Source: Boseongicola sp.
Lineage (GTDB): Bacteria; Pseudomonadota; Alphaproteobacteria; Rhodobacterales; Rhodobacteraceae
Length of the DNA stretch: 64,000 nucleotides
Reading direction: 5' to 3'
Assembly (NCBI GenBank): GCA_028824715.1
Contig: JAPPCV010000134.1
Coordinates: forward strand, 56,291 to 120,290
Positions 55,330-63,452 of the stretch are shown one piece after another. A program made the position numbers and the translations under genes. The number at the start of each line of letters is the position of its first letter. The stretch's first letter is position 1. The notes beneath the pieces are model-generated. The model was not told the DNA's origin. It worked only from the letters and a program-made list of their open reading frames with translations, and made no database searches.

Positions 55330-56841
55330 ATGAAATTGAATTGGACACTGTTGCCGGCAGCCCTGCTTGTGGCGATGCTGGCACTGGCAGGCTGCGGAGG
55401 GGGGTCGGACGACACAACTGATCCGGTGGACCCGCCGACGATGCCGGATCCGCCCCCGGATACCTCGCTTGAAGATGCGGTCGACGCGCAAAGAGCCGCT
55501 GCTGCCGCAAGCGCGAGGGCAATGGAACTTCTTGAAGGAGCCACGGAGGCAGGCGGAGCCTTGGCTGCGAGTGACGTCGACGGCAGCTCGCAAGGGGCAT
55601 ATGACAACGTCATGACCGTCCTCGGGGCCGGCGCGCTGATCGAAGCCGAGCGTGTGAAGGCCGATGATGCGGTCGCGGCCATCAAGGCTATCGACACTGC
55701 CGACATGTCGGCCGATGCGATGGCCAGAATTGCCAGCATCCTCGAAACCGCGGAGGCGTCCTTGGCTAAAATCGTGGCCATTCAGGAAGCCGAAGGCGAT
55801 GGTTCCCTGGCTATGACCGTCGCGGGCGTGAAGTCCGGAGCGGCAGTCGACGACAGCGACTCCAAGATCGCGCAGGCCAAGGCGGATGTGGTCTCAGCTG
55901 CAATCGCTGCTGCCATAGATGCCACCGCCGACGCTCCAGCGTCTGTCGCTAGCTCAGGAGCACCGGAAGGCAGCATCATGCATGCGGGAATGTCAGGAAT
56001 GACCTTTGCGGAGATCGCAGGGTCTGCCAGAATGGCGACGACGAAGGTAGGAGACTTCTCTTCTGATGAAGCCGGTACAACTGCTCTGACGGCTTTGACT
56101 GGTGGTACAATAGGTGGCACGACGGCCGCATTCTACAAGGGCATTGCAGGCAATCTGGTCTGCCTTTCCGCGGCATGCTCTGCCGACGCTGACGGGGATA
56201 TCACTGGCACCGTGGAGTTTGTCCCGACCAATCCAGGCTGGCGCTATTACCTGACGGAAGTTGGGGGCAACTATGCCCGGCAGCTGAATGCCGCCACCTA
56301 CGGCCACTGGCTGACCGAACTCGAGGATGGTACGACCGTGATCAATCTGCATCACGAGTCCCTTTCGCCCGCCTCTGGCGATACGGCGCTGTCTTGGACC
56401 CGCGCGGATGACGCCACCGAAGACGTGAAGGCGTCGTACAGCGGTGATGCCATGGGGTATTCGCACCGGACGGTTGGCGAGGGTGACGACGCGACAACCT
56501 CTTCCGGCGAATTCACGGCCAATGTCGCGCTGAGCGCTACGTTCACTGATACTGCTTCGGCAGCGTCATTGCGCGGTTCAATCACCGGATTTGCTGGTGG
56601 TGCTCACGTCAACCCAGCGTGGCACGTTACTTTGGGCGCTGCTACAGATCCCACCGCCGCCAACACCTTCACCGGGACTGTTCCCGATGGCTCGCCGCAT
56701 GGCAGCCATTTCGCAACCGACGGTGACTGGGTTGCGCACGGTTACGGCGCGGGCGGCAAGAACCCCACCGGCTTTGTCGGTGCCTTTGACGCCGCATTCG
56801 GCACCGAAGGCGAGGCAGCGGGCGTCTTCCAGGCCGACTGA
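55330..56841 (+). CDS. Outer-membrane lipoprotein with C-terminal TbpB-like barrel (copy 1)
   Basis: A 503-aa lipoprotein: lipobox LALAGC with the acylated cysteine near residue 22, then a Pro/Asp linker. Residues about 45-200 are Ala-rich and helical. The C-terminal half is beta-rich and matches the alphaproteobacterial group annotated as transferrin-binding-protein-like: a GIAGNLVC...C...GW segment, an aromatic YGHWLTELEDG strand, and the closing GFVGAFDAAFGTEGEAAGVF motif. Paralogue 60036-61439 shares the C-terminal half but not the helical part. Such lipoproteins may be surface-exposed ligand-binding proteins; the ligand is unknown. No Slam-type exporter is seen in the window. Confidence 0.75.
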   Translation: MKLNWTLLPAALLVAMLALAGCGGGSDDTTDPVDPPTMPDPPPDTSLEDAVDAQRAAAAASARAMELLEGATEAGGALAASDVDGSSQGAYDNVMTVLGAGALIEAERVKADDAVAAIKAIDTADMSADAMARIASILETAEASLAKIVAIQEAEGDGSLAMTVAGVKSGAAVDDSDSKIAQAKADVVSAAIAAAIDATADAPASVASSGAPEGSIMHAGMSGMTFAEIAGSARMATTKVGDFSSDEAGTTALTALTGGTIGGTTAAFYKGIAGNLVCLSAACSADADGDITGTVEFVPTNPGWRYYLTEVGGNYARQLNAATYGHWLTELEDGTTVINLHHESLSPASGDTALSWTRADDATEDVKASYSGDAMGYSHRTVGEGDDATTSSGEFTANVALSATFTDTASAASLRGSITGFAGGAHVNPAWHVTLGAATDPTAANTFTGTVPDGSPHGSHFATDGDWVAHGYGAGGKNPTGFVGAFDAAFGTEGEAAGVFQAD

Positions 56842-56871
56842 GGGGCAGTCGTCCCTCCGACAAACACCTTG

Positions 56872-56898
56872 CCCCGGCCTGTCATGGGCCGGGGTTTT
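56872..56898 (+). terminator. Rho-independent terminator of porin-lipoprotein operon 1
   Basis: CCCCGGCC, a 7-nt loop and GGCCGGGG followed by TTTT, 30 nt after the lipoprotein stop. The reverse complement of the same sequence, including the loop, lies after the mirror operon at 59986-60012. Confidence 0.9.
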
Positions 56899-57096
56899 CA
56901 ATTTCGGGACGCCAAGTTCGATACTTGGTTCCCAAAGTTGCACCCTCCAGGAGACACTTCTTGCCACTCCGCGCCGTGCGCGGCGGGGCCTTGCCTCTCC
57001 GGCGATTGTCGTTGGAGTGCCAGCGACAGGAGCGCGGGCGAGGGCAACGTGAATGCCGTGGAGTGGTTCCTCTGGAATCCAGGGTACAGGGGCGCC

Positions 57097-57306
57097 ATGG
57101 CCGCGCGCGGCAGCTCGGAAAGGGCGGAACAAGCCCGGCGCGAACGGGCTCACCGGCTGATCCTGCTGGACGCCTTGGTGCTGATGCAGCGCGAGAAGCT
57201 GGAGGAAACCTGTGACCAGGTGGCCTCCGAACTTGCGGGAGTCCTCGAGCGGCGCAAGAGGGTGGAACGCAACAATGCGCTCCTGACGGACGTGCTCGGG
57301 AAGTGA
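57097..57306 (+). CDS. Small helical hypothetical protein
   Basis: A 69-aa protein from ATG 57097 after AGGGGC. Highly charged and helical (SERAEQARRERAHRLILLDALV, then REKLEETCDQVASELAGVLE), compatible with a coiled coil. The frame extends upstream without better starts. Its stop overlaps the next frame as GTGA. No known domain. Such small Arg/Glu-rich proteins occur in integrated elements; the neighbouring AlpA-like gene supports that. Confidence 0.45.
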   Translation: MAARGSSERAEQARRERAHRLILLDALVLMQREKLEETCDQVASELAGVLERRKRVERNNALLTDVLGK

Positions 57307-57710
57307 GCTGGCACTGCCCCGGCGGTGCAAAGAGGAAGGCCGCTGCGGAATCGCGGCGCGCAACGGGATGCGCGGCTGGCAAACAAATTGACTTCAATGA
57401 ACTGGCATCTGATCTCGTGGATGTCTTCATGCCGGCGGCTCCGGGAGCCCTCCTCGTCTGCATGGCTGGCCTCCTGGCAATGATCGGCCTCTGGGCGGGC
57501 ACCAGGTATCTCTGGGCGGGCACCGGGTATCTTCTTGGCAAACATCAGGTGGGACTGGTCAAGGTGCCCGCGGCATTGTTCAGGATAGCCTTCGGTGGAC
57601 AGCGGCGATCGAGACGGCCTGACGGGACGTGTTGGCGGTCGGCGAAGACAAGTGCAGTAAGACGGTGCGCGGTAGCGCGAGCCACACGCCGGAGACCGCC
57701 ATATGGCTGA
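57303..57710 (+). CDS. Small membrane protein with internal duplication
   Basis: A 135-aa frame from a GTG overlapping the preceding stop. A basic, cysteine-containing lead, a membrane segment around residues 43-66 (GALLVCMAGLLAMIGLWAG) and a tandem LWAGTRY-LWAGTGY caused by a 21-bp direct repeat at about 57489-57531. The C-terminal Arg-rich part after about residue 100 looks like read-through into non-coding sequence and may not be native. Function unknown. Confidence 0.45.
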   Translation: MSWHCPGGAKRKAAAESRRATGCAAGKQIDFNELASDLVDVFMPAAPGALLVCMAGLLAMIGLWAGTRYLWAGTGYLLGKHQVGLVKVPAALFRIAFGGQRRSRRPDGTCWRSAKTSAVRRCAVARATRRRPPYG

Positions 57711-57734
57711 TCCTGCATGATTGCGTAGCGCGAG

Positions 57735-57980
57735 ATGATCGACGTGAATGATGCTGCCCGCATCATGAGAGTTTCAAAGCCCACGATTTGGAGATCGGTC
57801 GGGAGCGGAAAATTCCCGATGCCAGTCAAGATCGACGCCCAGGCGACCAGATGGTTCGCCGATGAGATTGCCGGGCTTCTGGCAAACAACTTGCGCGAAA
57901 GCCGCGCGGATCGAACGGAATTAGCCCGATTTCCGCAACTCGAGGGTTTCGAGGTCCGTAACCCATTGATATTCCTGAAT
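57735..57980 (+). pseudogene. AlpA-like DNA-binding protein gene interrupted by the insertion sequence
   Basis: The first 82 codons read MIDVNDAARIMRVSKPTIWR, then GKFPMPVKIDAQATRWFADEI, which is an AlpA/excisionase-type winged-helix domain as found in prophages and genomic islands. The DNA-binding domain is complete, but the coding sequence runs straight into the IS left end at 57981 and would gain a foreign tail. After the IS an in-frame-looking fragment continues (59860-59940, ending KSG and stop) and may be the displaced 3' end. The protein may still be made as a fusion. Confidence 0.65.
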
Positions 57981-59859
57981 CCGACCCCCAAAGGTCGGCA
58001 CTACACGGCGGCCGACGGACAGCGGGTTGCACGCCGGCACGAAGAGAGCCGCGACGCGCCTTGTGCCGGCAGGGTCATGCCGAGCTGGTGCAGGAGAAGC
58101 TCGTGCTCCTTCCATGGCTGGGTGCAGCGCGGAAGGACAAGACGCCGGCCGTCGGTTGTGGGCAGATGCACGTCCACCATCTGGATCGTGCCGAACGCCT
58201 CGATGATGGCGCGCGGGGTCAGCCCGCCGGCACGCGGGCGGGCGATGTTCTTCAGCGTCACCAGCAGGCAGTATGCGATGAACGAGACGAAGATGTGCGC
58301 CTCGATCCGCTCCTCGACCTGGTGGAAGACGGGACGGACCGCGAGGTCGTGCTTCAATTCCTTGAACGCCTGCTCGATTTCGACGAGCCGCATGTACAGG
58401 CGCCAGAGCTCGGCCGGGTCCTCGGCCACCATGTTGGACCGCAGCAGGTAGCGGCCCTCGCGCCGCCGGACCTGGCGCAGCCGTTCGCGGCGAAGGCGGA
58501 ACGAGAACCCGTGCGCGGCGAGCTCCTCCGCGGTCGCCGGCACGCGGATGTCGACCAGGCCCCAGGCCCGGCCCGCGTCCTTCCTGGCGGCGCCGAGCTT
58601 GAGCATCAGCTGGTCGCGGCTGTTGGACTGGCCCTGCAGCTCGCCGAGGCGCCGCCAGAGCCTCTTCAGGCGGCGCCGGCGCATCGCGCGTTCCTTGTGC
58701 AGCCGCCCCTCCGAGCGCACCAGCACGTACAGCTCCCCGTCCTCGACGAGAAGCTTGACGCCCACGCTCTCGCGCACCTCCTGCCAGGGCCGGTCAAGGA
58801 ACGCCTTCTCGAACTTCGTCAGCCGGCCCTTGGGCGTGCCGACGAGATAGCGCACCGGCGCGTCGCCCTCGCGCATCTGCTGCAGGGTCTCCTCCGTCGG
58901 GATGCCGCGGTCCATGATCCAGATCCGGTCGGACCGGCCGTACTGCCGCTCGATCCGCTCGAGGAAGCCGGCCAGCGTGCTCTGGTCGGAGGTGTTGCCC
59001 GGCATCACCTCGTAGGCCAGCGGAAAGCCGTCCGGCGTGACGACCAGCGCGATCACCACCTGCACGCAGTCCGGGCGGCTGTCGCGGCTGTAGCCGAACT
59101 GGCGCTTGTCGTCGAACGGAGGATCGCTCTCGAAGTAGGTCGAGGTCAGGTCGTACACCAGGATGTCGAACCGCGCGTCGAACAGCGTCGCCCATCGCTC
59201 GCGCAGGAAGGAGAAGAACGCCTGCCTGTGCGCGAGCAGCCTGTCGAGGCAGCGGTACAGCGTGTCCGCAGGGATCGCCCGGTCGCAGCCGAGCAGGTCG
59301 CGCAGGGCGCTGTGCTCGAGCCAGTGGCGGTGCAGGCGCCACTCGCTGCCCGGATCGACCAGCCGGTAGCAGGCCAGGATCTTCAGCACGTCGAGCCAGC
59401 GCGTGCCCTGCCGGCTCGGAGGCAGGCGCGGAGCCCAGAACCGGTCCAGCTCAAGCCGGTCCCACAGGGTCAGGGCCAGCCAGCAGGCGCCCCACTGGCG
59501 AGGGTCGTGCAGCGACACCTCCGCGACGTTGATCTTCACCACCTCGCAGTCCAGCTCGGGCGCCTCCCGGTCCTCGGGAAACAGCGCCACCTGACGCGAT
59601 CCCGACCGGCCTTCCAGCACCTCGATCGCGCGGCACCATGCCGCGCGCTGGCTGTCGTTGATCTCGCCGAGATACAGGATCTGACGCTGGACGACCCGGC
59701 CGCCGCGCACGCGGCAGTTCTCCACCACGCTCCAGTAGCGGTGTTCCTTGCCGTCCTTGAATCGCTTCTTGCAGCGCACGAACATGGGCGGAGACTCCGC
59801 CGTCGCGGCCACCAGATCAAGGGGGCAGGTCGGCACTACACGCGACTTCTGGGGGTCGG
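57981..59859. mobile_element. IS1634-type insertion sequence (IS4 superfamily), about 1.88 kb
   Basis: Terminal inverted repeats are visible: CCGACCCCCAAAGGTCG at 57981 and, on the other strand at 59859, CCGACCCCCAGAAGTCG, 15 of 17 matching. A short GGTCGGCACTACAC stretch also occurs inside both ends in direct orientation. It holds one transposase gene on the minus strand. No clean target duplication is evident: the flanks CTGAAT and GTCCTT differ, though TCCTGAA and TCCTTGAA lie close by. GC-rich relative to its flanks. Confidence 0.8.
58001..59785 (-). CDS. IS1634-family transposase
   Basis: A 594-aa DDE transposase from ATG 59785, where MFVRCKKRFKDGKEHRYWSV, the typical family start, begins; the frame is open 17 codons further. 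Catalytic residues: first D in LVYDLTSTYFES, second D in RIWIMDRGIPTEE, and E in the C-terminal YMRLVEIEQAFKELKHDLAVRP (the Y-x6-E-x6-K block). The length is normal and no stop or frameshift is seen, so the element may still be active. Its C-terminus reaches within about 20 bp of the IS end. Confidence 0.93.
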   Translation of the reverse strand: MFVRCKKRFKDGKEHRYWSVVENCRVRGGRVVQRQILYLGEINDSQRAAWCRAIEVLEGRSGSRQVALFPEDREAPELDCEVVKINVAEVSLHDPRQWGACWLALTLWDRLELDRFWAPRLPPSRQGTRWLDVLKILACYRLVDPGSEWRLHRHWLEHSALRDLLGCDRAIPADTLYRCLDRLLAHRQAFFSFLRERWATLFDARFDILVYDLTSTYFESDPPFDDKRQFGYSRDSRPDCVQVVIALVVTPDGFPLAYEVMPGNTSDQSTLAGFLERIERQYGRSDRIWIMDRGIPTEETLQQMREGDAPVRYLVGTPKGRLTKFEKAFLDRPWQEVRESVGVKLLVEDGELYVLVRSEGRLHKERAMRRRRLKRLWRRLGELQGQSNSRDQLMLKLGAARKDAGRAWGLVDIRVPATAEELAAHGFSFRLRRERLRQVRRREGRYLLRSNMVAEDPAELWRLYMRLVEIEQAFKELKHDLAVRPVFHQVEERIEAHIFVSFIAYCLLVTLKNIARPRAGGLTPRAIIEAFGTIQMVDVHLPTTDGRRLVLPRCTQPWKEHELLLHQLGMTLPAQGASRLSSCRRATRCPSAAV

Positions 59860-59985
59860 GTCCTTGAAAACAAGGCGTTTCCCGCGCCGAAACCCGGCAA
59901 ATTCATCAAAACACGCGCCGAGTTTCTGAAGTCGGGTTAGCGCACACGAGAACTTACGAGCTTAACCGATGGTAGACTGAATCGA

Positions 59986-60012
59986 AAACCCCGGCCCATG
60001 ACAGGCCGGGGA
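59986..60012 (-). terminator. Rho-independent terminator of porin-lipoprotein operon 2
   Basis: Read on the minus strand: CCCCGGCC, loop, GGCCGGGG and TTTTC, 24 nt after the stop of lipoprotein 2. It is identical in stem and loop to the terminator at 56872-56898, in mirror orientation. Confidence 0.9.
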
Positions 60013-60035
60013 AAGTGACAGTCGAAGAGAAACGA

Positions 60036-61439
60036 CTATTCGACGTTGGTTCCGAAAGCGCCGACCATTTTGCCGTCCCGGCCGAATTCGGAATAGAATG
60101 TTCCGGTTGCAACGCCAGGAATGCCGGTGTTCCCGTCTTGCTCACGAAGATTCCCAGACCATTCACCGGCAGGTTCGGCGTCTGTCCCACCTATGGTCCA
60201 AACGGTCATCTGGTTACCGATTGCCCCAGCGTCGTCGACCGTGGACTTGTTCAGCGCGACGGACCAATCCCGTGCCTCACCATCGGTACCGACGAAGTTG
60301 TCCACCGTGCCGGTGACCATATGTTCCGCGCCGAAGGTGGCCTTAAGCATGGCGTCCGCAGTGAAGTGGCCGGCGTCGTTCGTGCCGCCGGTTGTGCTAT
60401 GAAGTGCGTACTTGCCCGCAGCGCCGCCCGTGTACGTTGCTGTCCCGCTCAAGTCCGCGATTCCCACCGTTCCGCTGTCAGTGCCCCGATAAGCGTGAAA
60501 GGCACTTGCGGTATAGGTGCTGTCGTCTTCGGACTTGTGGAGCCACCAACCATACGATGCGTAGTCGGCATCAGGAGTTTCCAATGCCCGGGCTTCGGGG
60601 TTGGTGGCCTTGAAGGTCCAAGCTGCGGGATTGACAAACGTATAGCCCTCCGCTGCCTTTCTGACCGTGCAAGCGCCGGTTCCGGGCGTGCAAGAATAGG
60701 TACCCGCCACACCGTAGTAGCTGCCGGAGACTGGAATCATTGTCTGACCAGTTGGGTTATTTTCTGGCAACTTGAAGGTGTGGTCGCCCGCTGCATGTGT
60801 GAACCTCGGGCTGGCGATTCTTGACCCGACGTTCAAATCAGCAGTCAACGTCACTGTGTCTTCACTTCCAGTGTCGAGGACAAAACCGATACCATCGGTT
60901 CCGGAATTGAACTTCGCCCCCTCCTTCGGTTCTCCAACGTACGAGTAGACCACTGCCTCGTACACGCCATCATCGGTGGGTTCGGCCGTGAATCTCATGC
61001 CTGTCCAGCCACTCAAGCCAGCAACCGTCGCCTCGTCGTCCTTCGACAAATGAACGAAGGGATTACCTCCGATCGATACAGCGATGTTGGCCGCATTTGC
61101 GTCAGAGCCGTACGAAGCACCCCGAAGATCCGCTCCAGCGCCACCTGGCTTGCCAATGCCTTTATGCAGCTTCAACGCCGTCGCCACCATGGCTGCAGCG
61201 TCCGCCTCGGCCTTTTTGTCTGCCGCGTCCTTGTCCACGGCCTCTTGCTCGATGTCTTCACGGCTCTTGCACATGCCGTCTTCGTAGACGAGGCCGCCAC
61301 CTGCCAAGCACTCTTCTTCGGGGGTCATCATGTCTTCGTCCATGTTGCCACCGCTGGAAGAGCCGCTGCCCCCGCACCCTGCAAGCGCAAGTGCGCCTCC
61401 AAGCAGGGTTGCGGACAGTATTGCCCTTGTGAATTTCAT
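60036..61439 (-). CDS. Outer-membrane lipoprotein with TbpB-like barrel (copy 2)
   Basis: A 467-aa lipoprotein: lipobox LALAGC, Gly/Ser linker, then a short charged helix (EDIEQEAVDKDAADKKAEAD) with a CLAGG...C pair before it. The beta-rich remainder carries all the marks of the transferrin-binding-protein-like group: YYGVAGTYSCTPGTGACTV, then WTF, ADYASYGWWLHKSEDDSTY, GTATYTGGAAGKYA, GHFTADAMLKATFG and the closing FYSEFGRDGKMVGAFG. GAGGAAAAGATC before ATG 61439 matches the porin leaders. Second gene of the mirror operon. Confidence 0.78.
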   Translation of the reverse strand: MKFTRAILSATLLGGALALAGCGGSGSSSGGNMDEDMMTPEEECLAGGGLVYEDGMCKSREDIEQEAVDKDAADKKAEADAAAMVATALKLHKGIGKPGGAGADLRGASYGSDANAANIAVSIGGNPFVHLSKDDEATVAGLSGWTGMRFTAEPTDDGVYEAVVYSYVGEPKEGAKFNSGTDGIGFVLDTGSEDTVTLTADLNVGSRIASPRFTHAAGDHTFKLPENNPTGQTMIPVSGSYYGVAGTYSCTPGTGACTVRKAAEGYTFVNPAAWTFKATNPEARALETPDADYASYGWWLHKSEDDSTYTASAFHAYRGTDSGTVGIADLSGTATYTGGAAGKYALHSTTGGTNDAGHFTADAMLKATFGAEHMVTGTVDNFVGTDGEARDWSVALNKSTVDDAGAIGNQMTVWTIGGTDAEPAGEWSGNLREQDGNTGIPGVATGTFYSEFGRDGKMVGAFGTNVE

Positions 61440-61473
61440 GATCTTTTCCTCTTGATCAGTTTTGCGTTGGTTT

Positions 61474-61488
61474 GCGGGACTGGCCCGC
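61474..61488 (-). other. Conserved intergenic hairpin, porin 2 to lipoprotein 2
   Basis: GCGGG, a 5-nt loop and CCCGC in the 67-nt gap, the counterpart of the 55280-55295 element. Flanking bases are shared with operon 1 while the loop differs. Confidence 0.5.
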
Positions 61489-61506
61489 GTGAAGGTTGAC
61501 GGCTGG

Positions 61507-62379
61507 CTAGAAGCTCATCGTGAGGCCGAGATCGAAGCTCGCACCGTTCGGGAGGGCGTCGCCATCAACGAAGCCGCCCTTGATCGCGGCGCCGCCGCCC
61601 AGGTCGAACGAGGCACCGATGCCGAAGTGGTCCTGGCCGTCCATGCCTTTCGAATTGCCCGACGCGAAAGCCGAGAAGGTGGCTGAACCGGAAACGAAGG
61701 ACGCAGAGGCACCGTACGAATCCACGTTGTCAGTGCTGGCATCGCCGTCGTCATAGGATCCATAAACCAGCTTGACGCTCGCATCGCCCAGCGTGGCGTT
61801 CACGCCGGCAGCAACGGTTTGAAGGTCGCCGCGTCGTTCGACGCCGACTCCGAATCCGACATCGCCGAGGCTGTAGGACAGGGCTCCGCTCAAGTCCACA
61901 TCTTCATCATCATCGGCATCATCATAGTTGGGATTGCCAGCCGAGGCATACATCGTGAGATCGCCCATGGTGTAGTTCCAAAGTGCGCTTGGGTCGTTGC
62001 CACCCCCGATGTACTTGATTTCGTTCCAGTCACCCAAGCCGGTGTAGCCTACGCCCCCTGCATGGCCAACGGCCGCCTTTGCGGCACTGTCGACGTCGCC
62101 CATGGCGACCTTGCCGAACGCGCCGGCGACGTGGACGCTGCCTGCCGTGCCTCCGGAACCGCCACTGGCGTTGTCAGCGCGGATTGAGCCGCCGAACGTA
62201 AGGCCATTGTCAGTCTCGCCGGAAGCCGTGAAGCTTATGCGGACGCGGCTGCTGAATTTGACGTCTCCACCATCTGTGCTTTGCACACCCATGCGTCCAT
62301 CACCGCCAACCGCCACCTCGGCGGCTGCGATGCCGGCCGACATTACGAGTGCGGTTGAAGCCAAAAGAACTCTTTTCAT
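61507..62379 (-). CDS. Outer-membrane porin, short alphaproteobacterial type (copy 2)
   Basis: A 290-aa paralogue of the porin at 54367. Signal peptide MKRVLLASTALVMSAGIAAA, mature start EVAVGGDGRMGV. Strand-and-loop pattern throughout, an acidic DDADDDEDVD loop near the middle and C-terminal FDLGLTMSF ending in phenylalanine. Its leader AACAAGATATCAGA...GAGGAAAAGACC matches that of porin 1. The two porins differ through most loops, so the pair has diverged well past a recent duplication. Confidence 0.85.
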   Translation of the reverse strand: MKRVLLASTALVMSAGIAAAEVAVGGDGRMGVQSTDGGDVKFSSRVRISFTASGETDNGLTFGGSIRADNASGGSGGTAGSVHVAGAFGKVAMGDVDSAAKAAVGHAGGVGYTGLGDWNEIKYIGGGNDPSALWNYTMGDLTMYASAGNPNYDDADDDEDVDLSGALSYSLGDVGFGVGVERRGDLQTVAAGVNATLGDASVKLVYGSYDDGDASTDNVDSYGASASFVSGSATFSAFASGNSKGMDGQDHFGIGASFDLGGGAAIKGGFVDGDALPNGASFDLGLTMSF

Positions 62380-62486
62380 GGTCTTTTCCTCTTTCTGATT
62401 TCTGATATCTTGTCAGATTCTGCTTCCGTGACTGCGAGACGAAAAACACTTCTATACATGTCCTGTAGGAAATTGCCGCGACGCAA

Positions 62487-62712
62487 CGTGACCCGAAGCG
62501 CCTCGGATTCGACGCAACTTGTTTGCCAATGGCTTGCCAACTGTTTGCCAGTCCGACGTGCAGGTTTAGGGACATGTTTGCCCGTTTGCCCATGAGCCGC
62601 CGGTCGTGACGCGGCAGTGTCGCCGTGGAAGCGCGAGACAAGGCCAGTTGTGAATGCAAACGACTTGACGCGCCGTAAGACACTGCGTTACGAAAATCGC
62701 GCGACAAGGAGT
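62487..62712 (+). repeat. Left arm of an inverted repeat of about 225 bp enclosing the toxin-antitoxin genes
   Basis: This arm is about 85-90% identical, by eye, to the reverse complement of 63453-63678. It contains several TTTGCC/CTTGCC elements (62521-62590) and runs exactly into the first codons of the toxin gene. The longest exact blocks exceed 25 bp, for example the TGAGCCGCCGGTCGTGACGC region. Confidence 0.85.
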
Positions 62713-63012
62713 TTCGCCGACAAGCGAACCGCCGCGATCTTCAAAGGCCATGCCGTGCGATGTTGCCCTACGCAAATTCAGGGCCGCGCAAGGGATACGT
62801 TGCCCGCCCTCGATGCCGCAGAGATGATTGACGACTTGAGGTTTCCACCCGGAAACAGGCTCAAGGCCATGCGCGGCGGAAGGACCGGACAGCACAGTCT
62901 TCGCGTCGACGATCAATGGCGCATCTGCCTTGTCTGGCGTGATGGCGATGCTTGGGACGTTGAAATTGTGGACTATCATCAGGGGAGCATGGAACATGAC
63001 GATCATGCGTGA
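62650..63012 (+). CDS. higB: HigB/RelE-family toxin (mRNA interferase-like)
   Basis: The family core is clear: RSFADKRTAAIFKGHAV, then LPALDAAEMIDDLRFPPGNR, GQHSLRVDDQWRICLVW and DVEIVDYH, the last two being the usual catalytic strand and C-terminal histidine. HigB toxins cut mRNA at the ribosome. The start is a problem: relatives begin one or two residues before RSF, but here that codon is GCG (62701). In the other repeat arm the corresponding codon is GTG. Translation may start at GTG 62650 or TTG 62665 inside the repeat, adding about 18 residues. The 3' end overlaps the antitoxin gene by 17 nt. Confidence 0.85.
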   Translation: MNANDLTRRKTLRYENRATRSFADKRTAAIFKGHAVRCCPTQIQGRARDTLPALDAAEMIDDLRFPPGNRLKAMRGGRTGQHSLRVDDQWRICLVWRDGDAWDVEIVDYHQGSMEHDDHA

Positions 63013-63349
63013 AGAACTGGAACGCCACGAGGTCGACTTTTCGGACATTGCATCCGGGCAAAGGCTTGCCGCCGTTCATCCGGGAAGGATCCTCCGCAAG
63101 GACTTTCTCGAACCGCTTGACCTCAGCGTCTATCGACTCGCCAAGGACCTCAAAGTGCCGAGACCGCGTTTGAATGACGTTGTGCGCGAGAAGCGCCCGG
63201 TCACGGTCGACACCGCGTTGCGTCTGGGGCGCTGCTTCGGCACGACCGCCGCATTCTGGCTCAACCTGCAGACTCGCTACGACCTCGATACGGCCGGAAG
63301 GGAAGCCCGGACTGCCATTGATCGCGAAGTGGAGCCACGGGCCGCCTGA
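62996..63349 (+). CDS. higA: HigA-family antitoxin (helix-turn-helix)
   Basis: A 117-aa antitoxin and autorepressor. The N-terminal part contains a short acidic segment; the family block VHPGRILRKDFLEPLDLSVYRLAKDL leads into the helix-turn-helix with VPRPRLNDVVREKRPVTVDTALRLGRCFG, followed by AAFWLNLQTRYDLDTA. ATG 62996 follows AGGGGAG and overlaps the toxin stop, so the two are coupled. Toxin-first order is normal for higBA. Confidence 0.93.
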   Translation: MTIMREELERHEVDFSDIASGQRLAAVHPGRILRKDFLEPLDLSVYRLAKDLKVPRPRLNDVVREKRPVTVDTALRLGRCFGTTAAFWLNLQTRYDLDTAGREARTAIDREVEPRAA

Positions 63350-63452
63350 CAAGCTGGACGGCCAGTCAACCCGGTGCCGGCATCCCTTCAGGGGCCGATC
63401 CCGGAATGGCGCGGATGTCGGATTGTCAATGTGCGACGAAAGCGGAACATGA

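Noticed and set aside
58061..59929. 622-aa plus-strand frame across the IS
   Set aside because: Antisense to the transposase, whose catalytic residues are all in the minus frame.
56872..60012. Identical mirrored sequences at both ends considered as ends of a larger transposon
   Set aside because: Each is a terminator hairpin with a T run directly after a lipoprotein gene; homology does not extend beyond it and the IS has its own inverted repeats.
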